This document shows, piece after piece, positions 1-6,737 of a DNA stretch of 9,490 nt (position 1 is its first letter; the number at the start of each line of letters is the position of its first letter). Under the pieces are notes generated by a model. It was given only the letters and a program-made list of their open reading frames with translations. It was not told where the DNA came from and searched no databases. Position numbers and translations under genes: made by a program. Source of the DNA: Deltaproteobacteria bacterium. GTDB lineage: Bacteria > UBA10199 > DSSB01. The DNA lies in NCBI GenBank assembly GCA_020440745.1, contig JAGRNM010000037.1, positions 1 through 9,490 on the forward strand. The letters run 5' to 3'.

Positions 1-1677
1 TATGTCTTTTAATAGACGCCAAGCACTCGCTTTGTCTCTATCGTTTTGACTTGTAGAAGTTTTTAAAAGACTTTTCCCCAAATCACTAACCGAATTTTCC
101 GAACCCTTTTCTATTTCTTTTTTTATCGATGGATAATGAAGCGCCAGTTGAAAAAATAACTCCTGAACCAAAAGTTTAGTCTTAAGTCCAGAACGTTGAC
201 TTAGTTCGACCAAAGGATTTAAAAGAGCTTGATAGATTTTTTCGTCCTGAGGTTTTTTCTCTAAGTCCAGCAAGGCTTTTAAATGAAACGAGGCCTTTTC
301 TTCTGCATCAAAAAGCTTAGGCCATGTTTCTAAGACTAAAGACTCTTGGCCCAAGGCAATTAAACAAGGCAAAAGCATCTGAGGAGAGACATTATGAATA
401 TAATCCAAGACATTATTAAGTCGTTCCCGATGATCCCCTATATCTTCGATTAATATCTCAAGTTGATCCTTAGAAAAACCAAAGACGCGATTTTTTCCCT
501 CTTGATTAAGATAACCCCAAGTTCCCTCTCCAGCCTCTTCTAAAATCCAACGAAGCCCCTGCCAATAATTTGTTCCCTCTTGGTGTAAGTATTGGATAGC
601 CACTTTGATTCTTTCTTGAGGATCAAGCGTGACTGACTCAAGGTAGGTTTTTCTTAGCCCTTGGGGACTAAGATCTTCATGACGAGTTGCCAACCCGTAT
701 TCATTGACCAAATAAAAAGGAGCTGCCCATTGACCTCCATTGGACTGAGGATCAAACTTTTGCATTTCTAAAAAACTTAATTCTAATTCAACGGCCCTAA
801 ACATACCTGGTTGATGCAGGGCTTCTTTAAAATAGTTTTCTAAAAAAGCGTCCTTAGGAGATCCCTTGGTTCTTAACCAAATCGCTAGGCTTTGCCCTGG
901 CTTTAATGTTTCTATGATTTTTTCTAAGTCTTCTAAGTTATAAGCATGAAGCACAGGCAAGCTTTGGACTTTTCCCGATTCATCTCTTCTTTGAAAAGGA
1001 CCTAGATAGTTTCTACCCTGATCATCCTGAGTGCCATCCATGGCCATGGCTTGCTGATAAATAAGCATAGGCATGGTTGCTAATAAATCACCCTGTTTTT
1101 CCTGATCGATGGCATACGCATAGGCTTCATTAATTTGTCTAACTTGGTCTTGATTAAAATCATAACTTTGATCAGCAAGAGAAAAATAAGTTAAGAAAGA
1201 ATAAAACAGATCCTGACCATAACTGACCTGACCTTCTTGAGCCCTAAACATGGCGTTGGTCTGTATAAACTTAGGATCTAATAAGAGTTTATAGTTGCCT
1301 CCAGCATAACAAGAAGCTGATGCCAAAAAAAGACTACCTCCCAAAAAACCCTTTGCCAATTTAGAAAAATCTAAAAAGGTTTTATTATTAAGAGCAATAC
1401 TCAGATTAGTAGCCCCATGGGCAAAGGTGAGTAAATTGTAATGGGAGTTTGACTTAGACTCCATCCCCTTCATTAAGATTTTTAGAGCTCGTTGAGTATT
1501 GGAAGCATAGTGACTGACACTATCCGAAAGATCCCTGGGGCTAACAGCATAGACCTCTCCTCCTAAGCCCAAGGCCTTATCCACACTAGGATCCATAAAT
1601 TTAGTATCACTACCTTGGATTACCAGTGTTTGGACGGACTGCTCCGTCGGCTTTTTTTGGTCAACCTTACCCGTCAC
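1..1677 (-). CDS. Caspase/legumain-like (clan CD) cysteine peptidase with long C-terminal helical region, 3' end outside window
   Basis: The reverse strand is open without a stop from 1677 to the window edge (559 codons) and continues beyond it. From a GTG start at 1677, the N-terminal part has the order expected of a caspase-haemoglobinase fold: a strand (QTLVIQGSD, about residues 16-24), a helix (about 50-72), a strand ending in AHG (His87-Gly88), a helix, then a strand ending in ASASCYAGG with Cys123. The 36-residue His-to-Cys spacing suits the catalytic dyad of clan CD. A following stretch with SYGQDLFYSFL and INEAYAYA resembles C13-like peptidases downstream of the cysteine. The remaining roughly 370 residues are mostly helical, soluble and unrecognised. 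No signal peptide or membrane span is visible. The start is uncertain: GTG 1677 lies 7 nt and TTG 1680 lies 4 nt from AAGGA, and TTG 1719 is in frame but lies inside a predicted hairpin. Substrate and role are unknown. Confidence 0.75.
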   Translation of the reverse strand, partial: MTGKVDQKKPTEQSVQTLVIQGSDTKFMDPSVDKALGLGGEVYAVSPRDLSDSVSHYASNTQRALKILMKGMESKSNSHYNLLTFAHGATNLSIALNNKTFLDFSKLAKGFLGGSLFLASASCYAGGNYKLLLDPKFIQTNAMFRAQEGQVSYGQDLFYSFLTYFSLADQSYDFNQDQVRQINEAYAYAIDQEKQGDLLATMPMLIYQQAMAMDGTQDDQGRNYLGPFQRRDESGKVQSLPVLHAYNLEDLEKIIETLKPGQSLAIWLRTKGSPKDAFLENYFKEALHQPGMFRAVELELSFLEMQKFDPQSNGGQWAAPFYLVNEYGLATRHEDLSPQGLRKTYLESVTLDPQERIKVAIQYLHQEGTNYWQGLRWILEEAGEGTWGYLNQEGKNRVFGFSKDQLEILIEDIGDHRERLNNVLDYIHNVSPQMLLPCLIALGQESLVLETWPKLFDAEEKASFHLKALLDLEKKPQDEKIYQALLNPLVELSQRSGLKTKLLVQELFFQLALHYPSIKKEIEKGSENSVSDLGKSLLKTSTSQNDRDKASAWRLLKDI

Positions 1678-1680
1678 CAA

Positions 1681-1776
1681 AAAATCCTTTTTTAAGGGTG
1701 TCTCAAGGGCCTTTGCCAATCAAACCTAGCATCGCCCTTTTGGGTCCACGACCCACCCCTTATTCTAAAGGATTTT
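1681..1776 (-). promoter_or_regulatory. Candidate structured 5' leader RNA enclosing the ribosome binding site of the caspase-like gene
   Basis: Read on the minus strand, AAAATCCTTT (1776-1767) pairs perfectly with AAAGGATTTT (1690-1681). Inside this closing stem, AAGGG (1761-1757) can pair with CCCTT (1698-1694). Two hairpins follow: TGGGTC/GACCCA (1755-1750 with 1746-1741, loop 3 nt) and AAGGGC/GCCCTT (1739-1734 with 1710-1705). The second hairpin continues past a small internal loop into TGCTAG/TTGGCA (1731-1726 with 1719-1714, two G-U pairs, loop 6 nt). The 3' arm of the closing stem contains AAGGA, the likely ribosome binding site for the start at 1677/1680, so folding would hide it. Two AAGGG and two CCCTT segments could swap partners. 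The pairings are seen directly; a regulatory role is inferred. It matches no riboswitch class I recognise. Confidence 0.5.
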
Positions 1777-1980
1777 AGAACACCTAGATAGACCCTCCCC
1801 AGGAAACTAAGGTTTTATCTTTATTAAGAAATTTAAGGAGATAAATAAAATTAAGGAATAAAATCAGAAGCTTAAAAAAAATAAAATTTTTCTCAAATAA
1901 GTAAAAAAATGAATAACTTGGGGACAAAAAACCAAGATTTTACTCATTTTGGATTAAAAAAGACAAAAAATAGGCTTTAC
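1777..1980. other. A/T-rich divergent intergenic spacer
   Basis: This spacer lies between the caspase-like gene (leftward) and the histidine kinase (rightward). It is rich in A and T runs and has no convincing gene. A 27-codon reading frame (1909-1992, +) has no ribosome binding site and no recognisable product. The promoter of the leftward gene should lie here, but I see several weak -10-like strings and no clear -35/-10 pair. Confidence 0.5.
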
Positions 1981-2010
1981 TTGCCGACTTAATTATTATG
2001 CCTTTATAAT
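1981..2010 (+). promoter_or_regulatory. Sigma-70-type promoter of the histidine kinase gene
   Basis: TTGCCG at 1981-1986 (4 of 6 consensus) is followed after 18 bp by a perfect TATAAT at 2005-2010. Transcription would start near 2017, giving a leader of only about 14 nt that still contains GGAAGG in front of the GTG at 2031. Confidence 0.6.
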
Positions 2011-2030
2011 ACAAGACACGGGAAGGAAAA

Positions 2031-3413
2031 GTGGGGGTTAAGGTGCGTATTTTCCAAAAAAATTTTCCTGAAAATTCTCTTAGCCCAGTCTTAAGTCACT
2101 TATTGATCTATCTTGGTGTTTTTTTCTCCCCTTTAAGAAAAAGCAATCCTGAAGCCTTTAATTTTATTTCTTTAAGCATTGTACTTTTGATCAGCGGGCT
2201 CCGTTTATTTTTAATCCAGATCCCTTGGTGGACCAAACTAAGCCGCTCTCTTGGCATGCTTGCCAACTTTTCTAGTGCTATTTTTTGGTCGGGCCTTTTA
2301 GGTATTAGTATTTTTTATCACGGACCACTTCATCCTGTGACTGTTTTGTTGGGTATTATTTGTGTAGGTTTTGCCAGTGGCGCTAGTTTTTCTACCTATA
2401 AAGAACCCAAACTACTGGTAGCTTATTTACTGGGTATCTTAGTGACAAGCGGTTGTTATCTTTTGGCCTGGGGTGGAGAGTTAAAGTGGACGCTTTCTAT
2501 CCCGTTTTTTGTTTATTGTCTTTTTTTACTTTCTTACTCTCGCCAACAATATCAAGCCTGGATGGAATTTCTCCAAGCTAAGGAGGCTAGCGAAAAACTA
2601 GCTCAAGAATTAAAAAGCCGCGAAAAAGAACTAAAAGAAAATTTAAAAGAACTAGAACTTGCTAAAGAAAAAGCAGAAGCAGCAAGTTTAGCTAAAAGTG
2701 AATTTTTATCAGTGATGAGTCATGAAATCAGAACCCCGCTTAACGGAGTTTTAGGCATGACCGATCTTTTAGAACACACTTCTCTTAATAAAGAACAAGA
2801 TGATTATTTGCAGACCATAAGAAGCTCAAGCGGCAACTTATTAAGTCTAATTGATAGCATCTTAGATTATTGCAAATTAGAACAAGGCCAGACTGATTTA
2901 GAAGAAGTAATCTTTGATCTCCAAGAGACTGGAAAAAAAATTCTCAAAGCCTATGAAGAAGAAGCCAAACAAAAAGGAATAGAATTAAGCTTTAGCCAAG
3001 AAAAAGAAGTTCCTAAGTTTTTAAAAACGGATCAGACTAAACTAACTCAAGTTTTAAACAACCTAGTGAGTAATGCCATTAAATTTACCTCCCAAGGCCA
3101 CGTGAGGGTTCATTGTTTCTTAAAAACTTTGTCATCCAAAAATACGCAAGACTACTTTAAACTTTATTTCAAAGTAGAAGATACTGGCATTGGTATCCCT
3201 GAAGAAAAAATTAAAGAAATTTTTAAAACCTTTACTCAAGTGGATAGCTCAGAAAGCAGAAAATACAGCGGCACAGGCCTAGGACTTGCCTTGGCTAAAG
3301 CCCTAGTCGAAAAAATGGGCGGCCAAATTGAAGTACTTAGTCAAGAAGGACAAGGCAGCTGTTTTATTTTTTATGTCTTGGCAAAAAATACTAAAGAGCA
3401 AGACCAAGTTTAA
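2031..3413 (+). CDS. Membrane-bound sensor histidine kinase, orphan
   Basis: The protein has 460 residues. About six hydrophobic segments (roughly 19-34, 43-62, 76-97, 100-118, 127-147, 152-169) form the membrane sensor. A charged coiled coil (about 172-222) leads to the HisKA dimerisation domain with the H-box SHEIRTPLNG, phospho-acceptor His231. The HATPase domain shows the N-box NNLVSNAIKF (343-352), G1 box DTGIGIP (384-390), F-box near 398-401 and G2 box GTGLGLA (414-420), so all kinase elements are present. There is no periplasmic loop large enough to be a ligand domain, no PAS domain and no receiver domain. The GTG start is chosen because GGAAGG stands 4 nt upstream; another GTG at 2043 is possible. 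No response regulator is adjacent, so the partner is unknown. The stop overlaps that of the convergent acyl-CoA dehydrogenase. Confidence 0.93.
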   Translation: MGVKVRIFQKNFPENSLSPVLSHLLIYLGVFFSPLRKSNPEAFNFISLSIVLLISGLRLFLIQIPWWTKLSRSLGMLANFSSAIFWSGLLGISIFYHGPLHPVTVLLGIICVGFASGASFSTYKEPKLLVAYLLGILVTSGCYLLAWGGELKWTLSIPFFVYCLFLLSYSRQQYQAWMEFLQAKEASEKLAQELKSREKELKENLKELELAKEKAEAASLAKSEFLSVMSHEIRTPLNGVLGMTDLLEHTSLNKEQDDYLQTIRSSSGNLLSLIDSILDYCKLEQGQTDLEEVIFDLQETGKKILKAYEEEAKQKGIELSFSQEKEVPKFLKTDQTKLTQVLNNLVSNAIKFTSQGHVRVHCFLKTLSSKNTQDYFKLYFKVEDTGIGIPEEKIKEIFKTFTQVDSSESRKYSGTGLGLALAKALVEKMGGQIEVLSQEGQGSCFIFYVLAKNTKEQDQV

Positions 3414-5170
3414 AGCACATCAGCCATTGCTGAAGTATCCTTAGACAGAATACGAGCTATATTAAGGTCTGCCTCAGGTAAAAGTTGCTCCACATAAAAA
3501 CGAGCCACTTCTATCTTACTTTGTAGAAACTTCTTTCGTTCTTCAGTAGGAGCAGAATCGATTTGTTCTAAAGCCACTTTAGCACGTCTCACTAAAAGTT
3601 GAGCGCAAACAATATCGCCCAAAGCTCTTAAAAAAGGTGTCGCATTAAGCCCAATGGAATGTTGGTTTTCCATCGCCTGAGCAGCCACCGCTTCAGCGGC
3701 TTTTTGAAAACTCTGCAAATGGTTTAATATTTTTTGAGCCAAAGGCTTTAAGCTATCCTCTTCTAAAACTTCTTGCAGTTGTGTGCTTAAGCGTTTTCCA
3801 TAAAGGGTAAGATTTTTACCACCATCTCTAAGAAACTTACGACCAATTAAATCCATAGCTTGGATACCATTGGTTCCTTCGTACAGGCTGGCGATCTTAA
3901 GATCCCTCATATATTGTTCTACAGGATAGTCTTGAATAAAACCATAACCGCCATAAGTTTGGATGGCTAATTCAGTAGATCTAAAACCCATATCACTACC
4001 AAAGGCCTTAACGACGGGAGTCAAGATCCCGGCATAAGCTTCGTATTCTTCTCGCACCGCTTCTTCAGAATGATGCCAAGCATAATCCACACAACTAGCT
4101 CCTTCAAAAACAAGGGCACGCAGGGCTTCGACATAAGCCTTTTGGGTCATCAACATACGCCTGACATCAGGATAATTAACAATCAAAGTCTTGCCACCTT
4201 GAGTACGTTCTTTAGCATAACCCAAGGCATACTCATAAGCTGGGCCCGCCAAGGCCACCCCTTGTTGACCTACGGCGACTCGGGCTTCATTCATCAGTTG
4301 AAACATATAAACCATACCACGGGACTGCTCACCCACTAAATATCCTTGGCATTTGCCGTTATCACCAAATTGTAAAAGACAAGTAGGAGAAGCTTTAATA
4401 CCCATCTTATGTTCGATAGACACTAACTTGACATCGTTATCTTCTCCCAAACTACCATCAGGGCTAACGCGTTTTTCTGGTACAATAAAAAGACTAATAC
4501 CTTTAGTGCCTGGGGCATCGCCTTCCACCCTAGCTAAGACTAAGTGGATCACATTTTCGGTAAGGTCGTGATTGCCACAAGTAATAAAGATCTTAGTCCC
4601 ATGGATCTGATAGGTACCATCTCCATTGGGCTTAGCTACGGTAGTAAGATCTCCCACTGCTGAACCAGCTTGGGGCTCGGTCAAGCACATCGTACCATTC
4701 CATCGACCATTAAGCATATTGGGGATATAGAGCTTTTTTTGTTCTTCACTGGCAAAAGCTTGCAACAGTGCGCAGTCACCGCGAGTCAGCAAGTGAAAGA
4801 AAGCAAAGCTAGCACAAGCGCCCATCACAAACTCACTAACCGCAATATTAATAGAAGCGGGCAACCCCATACCTCCGTAGGCGGGATCCAAATCCACTCC
4901 CATAAAACCATTAGCGGCAAAATTGGCCAAAACCTCTTTAAATCCTTCGGGCATCACGACCTTACCGTCTTTGACTTGGGCCCCAATACGATCACCTTTT
5001 TCATTAAGAGGAGCAATTTCCTTTTTAGCAAACTTAAGAGCCTCTTCTAAGACAGAAAGATACATTTCCTGTGACTGACCTTCAAAATAAGGTAAATTTT
5101 TAAGCTCTCCGATTTTTAAAAAATCAAAAAGGGTAAATTGAATATCTTCAAAATCGACTTTGTATTCCAT
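3410..5170 (-). CDS. Acyl-CoA dehydrogenase, DmdC-like subfamily
   Basis: This flavoenzyme of 586 residues oxidises the alpha-beta bond of an acyl-CoA thioester and passes electrons to electron-transfer flavoprotein. The order is: a short N-terminal extension (1-30), an all-helical N domain, a middle beta domain with the signature MCLTEPQAGSAVGDL (161-175) and GTKIFITCGNHDLTEN (191-206), and a C-terminal helical domain with YGGYGFIQDYPVEQYMRD (406-423). Glu431 in LYEGTNGIQ is the likely catalytic base. An extra C-terminal helical domain (about 460-586) makes it longer than the roughly 380-residue classical enzymes. Together with the N-terminal extension it places the protein in the family that includes 3-methylmercaptopropionyl-CoA dehydrogenase DmdC. 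Homology alone does not identify the substrate, and no dmd or beta-oxidation genes are nearby. The ATG at 5170 is preceded by AGGAG with 7-8 nt spacing. Confidence 0.95.
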   Translation of the reverse strand: MEYKVDFEDIQFTLFDFLKIGELKNLPYFEGQSQEMYLSVLEEALKFAKKEIAPLNEKGDRIGAQVKDGKVVMPEGFKEVLANFAANGFMGVDLDPAYGGMGLPASINIAVSEFVMGACASFAFFHLLTRGDCALLQAFASEEQKKLYIPNMLNGRWNGTMCLTEPQAGSAVGDLTTVAKPNGDGTYQIHGTKIFITCGNHDLTENVIHLVLARVEGDAPGTKGISLFIVPEKRVSPDGSLGEDNDVKLVSIEHKMGIKASPTCLLQFGDNGKCQGYLVGEQSRGMVYMFQLMNEARVAVGQQGVALAGPAYEYALGYAKERTQGGKTLIVNYPDVRRMLMTQKAYVEALRALVFEGASCVDYAWHHSEEAVREEYEAYAGILTPVVKAFGSDMGFRSTELAIQTYGGYGFIQDYPVEQYMRDLKIASLYEGTNGIQAMDLIGRKFLRDGGKNLTLYGKRLSTQLQEVLEEDSLKPLAQKILNHLQSFQKAAEAVAAQAMENQHSIGLNATPFLRALGDIVCAQLLVRRAKVALEQIDSAPTEERKKFLQSKIEVARFYVEQLLPEADLNIARILSKDTSAMADVL

Positions 5171-5480
5171 GGGAAAGCTCCTATTTTTGAAATTTGGCTA
5201 TATTATTAATGAGGAAAATGGACTCATTTTCAAGTTGCGTAGGCCCTCTTAAGCGCAAGCTTCTAATTTTGTCCACTTAAACTAAAAACTCCATTTAAAT
5301 AAAGTCGATCACCGACTCACCCAAAAACTTATCTCAAGCCCAAAGCTTCAAAAGGTGTTTTGGGCTTATTTAAGGATAAATAATTAGGTTTTTGATAATA
5401 AAAACTGCATATTTTTGGCTGGAGCTCTTGGAATTTGAAGGGGAAGGTATTTATGTCAGGCTTAAAAACAAAAGGTATCA
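5171..5480. other. Divergent intergenic spacer
   Basis: This spacer lies between the acyl-CoA dehydrogenase (leftward) and the small membrane protein (rightward). It holds the dehydrogenase ribosome binding site (AGGAG on the minus strand, near 5179-5183), a stem-loop at 5336-5367, a small A/T hairpin near 5389-5406 and the 5' part of a possible 23-codon frame starting at 5453. On the minus strand TTGAAA occurs near 5230, but no -10 sits at proper spacing, so I assign no promoter. Longer open frames on the minus strand have no ribosome binding site or recognisable sequence. Confidence 0.5.
5336..5367. repeat. Stem-loop, 9-bp perfect inverted repeat
   Basis: AAGCCCAAA (5336-5344) pairs with TTTGGGCTT (5359-5367) across a 14-nt loop. 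The T-runs that follow on either strand are short, so it is at best a weak terminator. It lies between divergent genes, where a terminator is not obviously needed, and could be a remnant of a lost gene or a protein-binding site. Confidence 0.45.
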
Positions 5481-5524
5481 ATGAATTCAGTATATCAAGA
5501 ACGATACTGGAACATGTTAGTTGA
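5453..5524 (+). CDS. Possible 23-codon leader peptide overlapping the small membrane protein start
   Basis: ATG at 5453 is preceded by GGGAAGG about 5 nt upstream, a stronger ribosome binding site than that of the following gene. The frame encodes 23 residues (MSGLKTKGINEFSISRTILE and three more) and stops at 5522-5524, inside the next gene, in a different frame. The sequence resembles no known peptide. It could be a translationally coupled leader or chance. It is reported only because of its position and binding site. Confidence 0.2.
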   Translation: MSGLKTKGINEFSISRTILEHVS

Positions 5525-5765
5525 AGCACGCGTTCACGTGTTTTTTCTTCATCATTACGCTTCTAGCTCCGAATCGATGGATAAAGCCATAAATGCATTT
5601 TTGGCCATAACGTCGAGTACTAGTATTGCCGCATGGGTTATCTGGAAGAAATTCACCTTGATTTGGACTATACTGATAGCGGTCTCTCAAATCATATCTG
5701 CAGTAAAACCTTTTTTGCCATACAATCAACGATACAAAGCTGTAGAAATCAAGCCCGAAGCATAA
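5481..5765 (+). CDS. Two-helix membrane protein, SLATT-like family, apparently C-terminally truncated
   Basis: The protein has 94 residues: a short amphipathic N-terminus (YWNMLVEARVHVFFLHHY, about 9-26), a membrane helix (about 37-55, FLAITSSTSIAAWVIW), a short KK turn, a second helix (about 59-76) and a basic tail with KPFLPYNQRYKAVE. The LAITSSTSIAAWVIW core and the AVKPFLPY motif after helix 2 match, from memory, a family of phage- or defence-associated two-helix proteins that usually run to 160-190 residues with a soluble helical C-terminus. Here the frame stops right after the second helix and only 15 nt separate it from the convergent hydrolase gene, so the soluble part is missing. AAAGG stands 5 nt before the ATG. 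It may be functional as a minimal hairpin or be a remnant. The family assignment is moderate. Confidence 0.6.
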   Translation: MNSVYQERYWNMLVEARVHVFFLHHYASSSESMDKAINAFLAITSSTSIAAWVIWKKFTLIWTILIAVSQIISAVKPFLPYNQRYKAVEIKPEA

Positions 5766-5780
5766 AACATCCAAGGAAAA

Positions 5781-6650
5781 TTATTCACCCCTCAAAAACT
5801 CCAACACCCTTTCCGCTAAAAACTCTGGCTGCTCATGGGGAATCATATGGCCGCAGTCAGGGACCCAAAGTAGTTGGGTCTTAGGCGGAAAATATTTGGC
5901 TTGTTTTTTAATAAAAGCCTTCCAAGAAATCCCCGCCCAGGTGCCCATTTCACTTTCTTCTGCCACTACAAAAAGACAAGGCACCTTAATCGCCTTCCAA
6001 TAATCATAATAAACTTCAGGCAAAATAGTATAAGGCTCGGGCACTTGATGACTAGGGTCAGCGGCCATCTTATAACCGCCTGGGACTTTTTTGGTGAGAT
6101 GCTTGGCAAAAAAGAGAGCTCGTTTTTTGTCAAAACGCACATAACGCTGACAAAGCCGATCAGCAAAAGCTGCCAAACTAGGATGGGTGGGAAAACTCAA
6201 ACCCTTCTCCAACTTATCCATCCACTGACGTAGACGTCTTTCCGGACCACGGTCTGGATGTTTACGAAAAACAAAGCCCTCTAAATTAATTAATTTTTTT
6301 AAACGCTCAGGAAAAGCCGCTGCATAAACACTTGTAACCGCTCCCCCCAAACTATGCCCCATCAAGTAAAAATCTTTTTTGGGAAAAAAATCATCAATCA
6401 AAGCCTTAAGATCAGCCACATACTGCATAAAGAAATATCCCAAAGGATCCTTGGCATGACTGCTCTTGCCATAACCCCGCATGTCTAGAGCAATGCAGTA
6501 AAAATCTTTTTTTAAAACCTCCGCCAAAAAATGAAAACTAGCCCCCGTATCCAACCAACCGTGCACCATAAAAATAGGAGGCTTTTTGGGAGAACCCCAA
6601 GTAAAAACTCTTAAACTTTGACCATAAATTTTATGTCTTTGAATTTGCAT
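5781..6650 (-). CDS. Alpha/beta hydrolase, SERHL-like
   Basis: The 289-residue protein has the alpha/beta-hydrolase fold typical of cytoplasmic esterases. Visible elements are the oxyanion-hole HG (30-31) in MVHGWLDTGASF, the ALDMRGYGKS strand-turn (54-63), the nucleophile elbow GHSLGG with Ser100, a helical cap region (about 125-210), and catalytic His268 in PDCGHMIPHEQP. The acid is probably Glu231 or Glu232 in VVAEESEM, or an Asp elsewhere; I cannot settle this. The pattern of HGWLD plus MRGYGKSSH resembles serine-hydrolase-like (SERHL) proteins; the substrate is unknown. There is no signal peptide. The start codon ATG 6650 has no clear ribosome binding site, and the transcript leader may be only a few bases long (see the promoter inside the terminator). 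The 3' end is 15 nt from a convergent gene, with no terminator visible. Confidence 0.9.
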   Translation of the reverse strand: MQIQRHKIYGQSLRVFTWGSPKKPPIFMVHGWLDTGASFHFLAEVLKKDFYCIALDMRGYGKSSHAKDPLGYFFMQYVADLKALIDDFFPKKDFYLMGHSLGGAVTSVYAAAFPERLKKLINLEGFVFRKHPDRGPERRLRQWMDKLEKGLSFPTHPSLAAFADRLCQRYVRFDKKRALFFAKHLTKKVPGGYKMAADPSHQVPEPYTILPEVYYDYWKAIKVPCLFVVAEESEMGTWAGISWKAFIKKQAKYFPPKTQLLWVPDCGHMIPHEQPEFLAERVLEFLRGE

Positions 6651-6662
6651 TAGCTTAAGACT

Positions 6663-6691
6663 CTTATAAAAAAAGCCCAGTCTTGTCTAAA
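6663..6691 (-). promoter_or_regulatory. Candidate promoter of the hydrolase, embedded in the upstream terminator
   Basis: On the minus strand TTTAGA (6691-6686, 4 of 6) is followed by exactly 17 bp and TATAAG (6668-6663, 5 of 6). The -35 lies in the terminator loop region and the -10 overlaps the end of its T-run. Transcription would start about 5 nt before the ATG at 6650, giving a nearly leaderless mRNA. The motif match is seen; its use is inferred. Confidence 0.4.
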
Positions 6692-6703
6692 CAGACTGGG
6701 CTT
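6667..6703 (-). terminator. Rho-independent terminator of the 6738-7373 gene
   Basis: Perfect 11-bp stem: AAGCCCAGTCT pairs with AGACTGGGCTT across a 9-nt loop (plus-strand arms 6673-6683 and 6693-6703). Read on the minus strand it is followed by an unbroken run of seven T, the normal layout for an intrinsic terminator. It sits 34 nt after the stop codon of the gene it ends. On the plus strand the stem is followed by A, so it works in one direction. Confidence 0.9.
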
Positions 6704-6737
6704 AAAAAAGCTAATAAGAAAAACTAACGACAAAGTA

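Noticed and set aside
1261..1380. Lipoprotein signal (hydrophobic stretch ending in SASC) in the left-hand gene
   Set aside because: The frame continues upstream with an AHG motif at the correct spacing, so the cysteine is better explained as the catalytic residue of a caspase-like domain.
1909..1992. 27-codon plus-strand frame before the histidine kinase
   Set aside because: No ribosome binding site, no recognisable sequence, and it overlaps the kinase promoter -35.
5209..5283. Short frame after GAGGAAA in the spacer left of the membrane protein
   Set aside because: About 20 codons, binding site too close to the ATG, composition typical of spacer.
5329..5529. 66-codon minus-strand frame
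   Set aside because: Spans the spacer and the start of the better-supported plus-strand gene; no binding site or known motif.
5517..5774. 85-codon minus-strand frame opposite the two-helix protein
   Set aside because: The plus-strand frame has membrane helices and family-like motifs; this one is its shadow.
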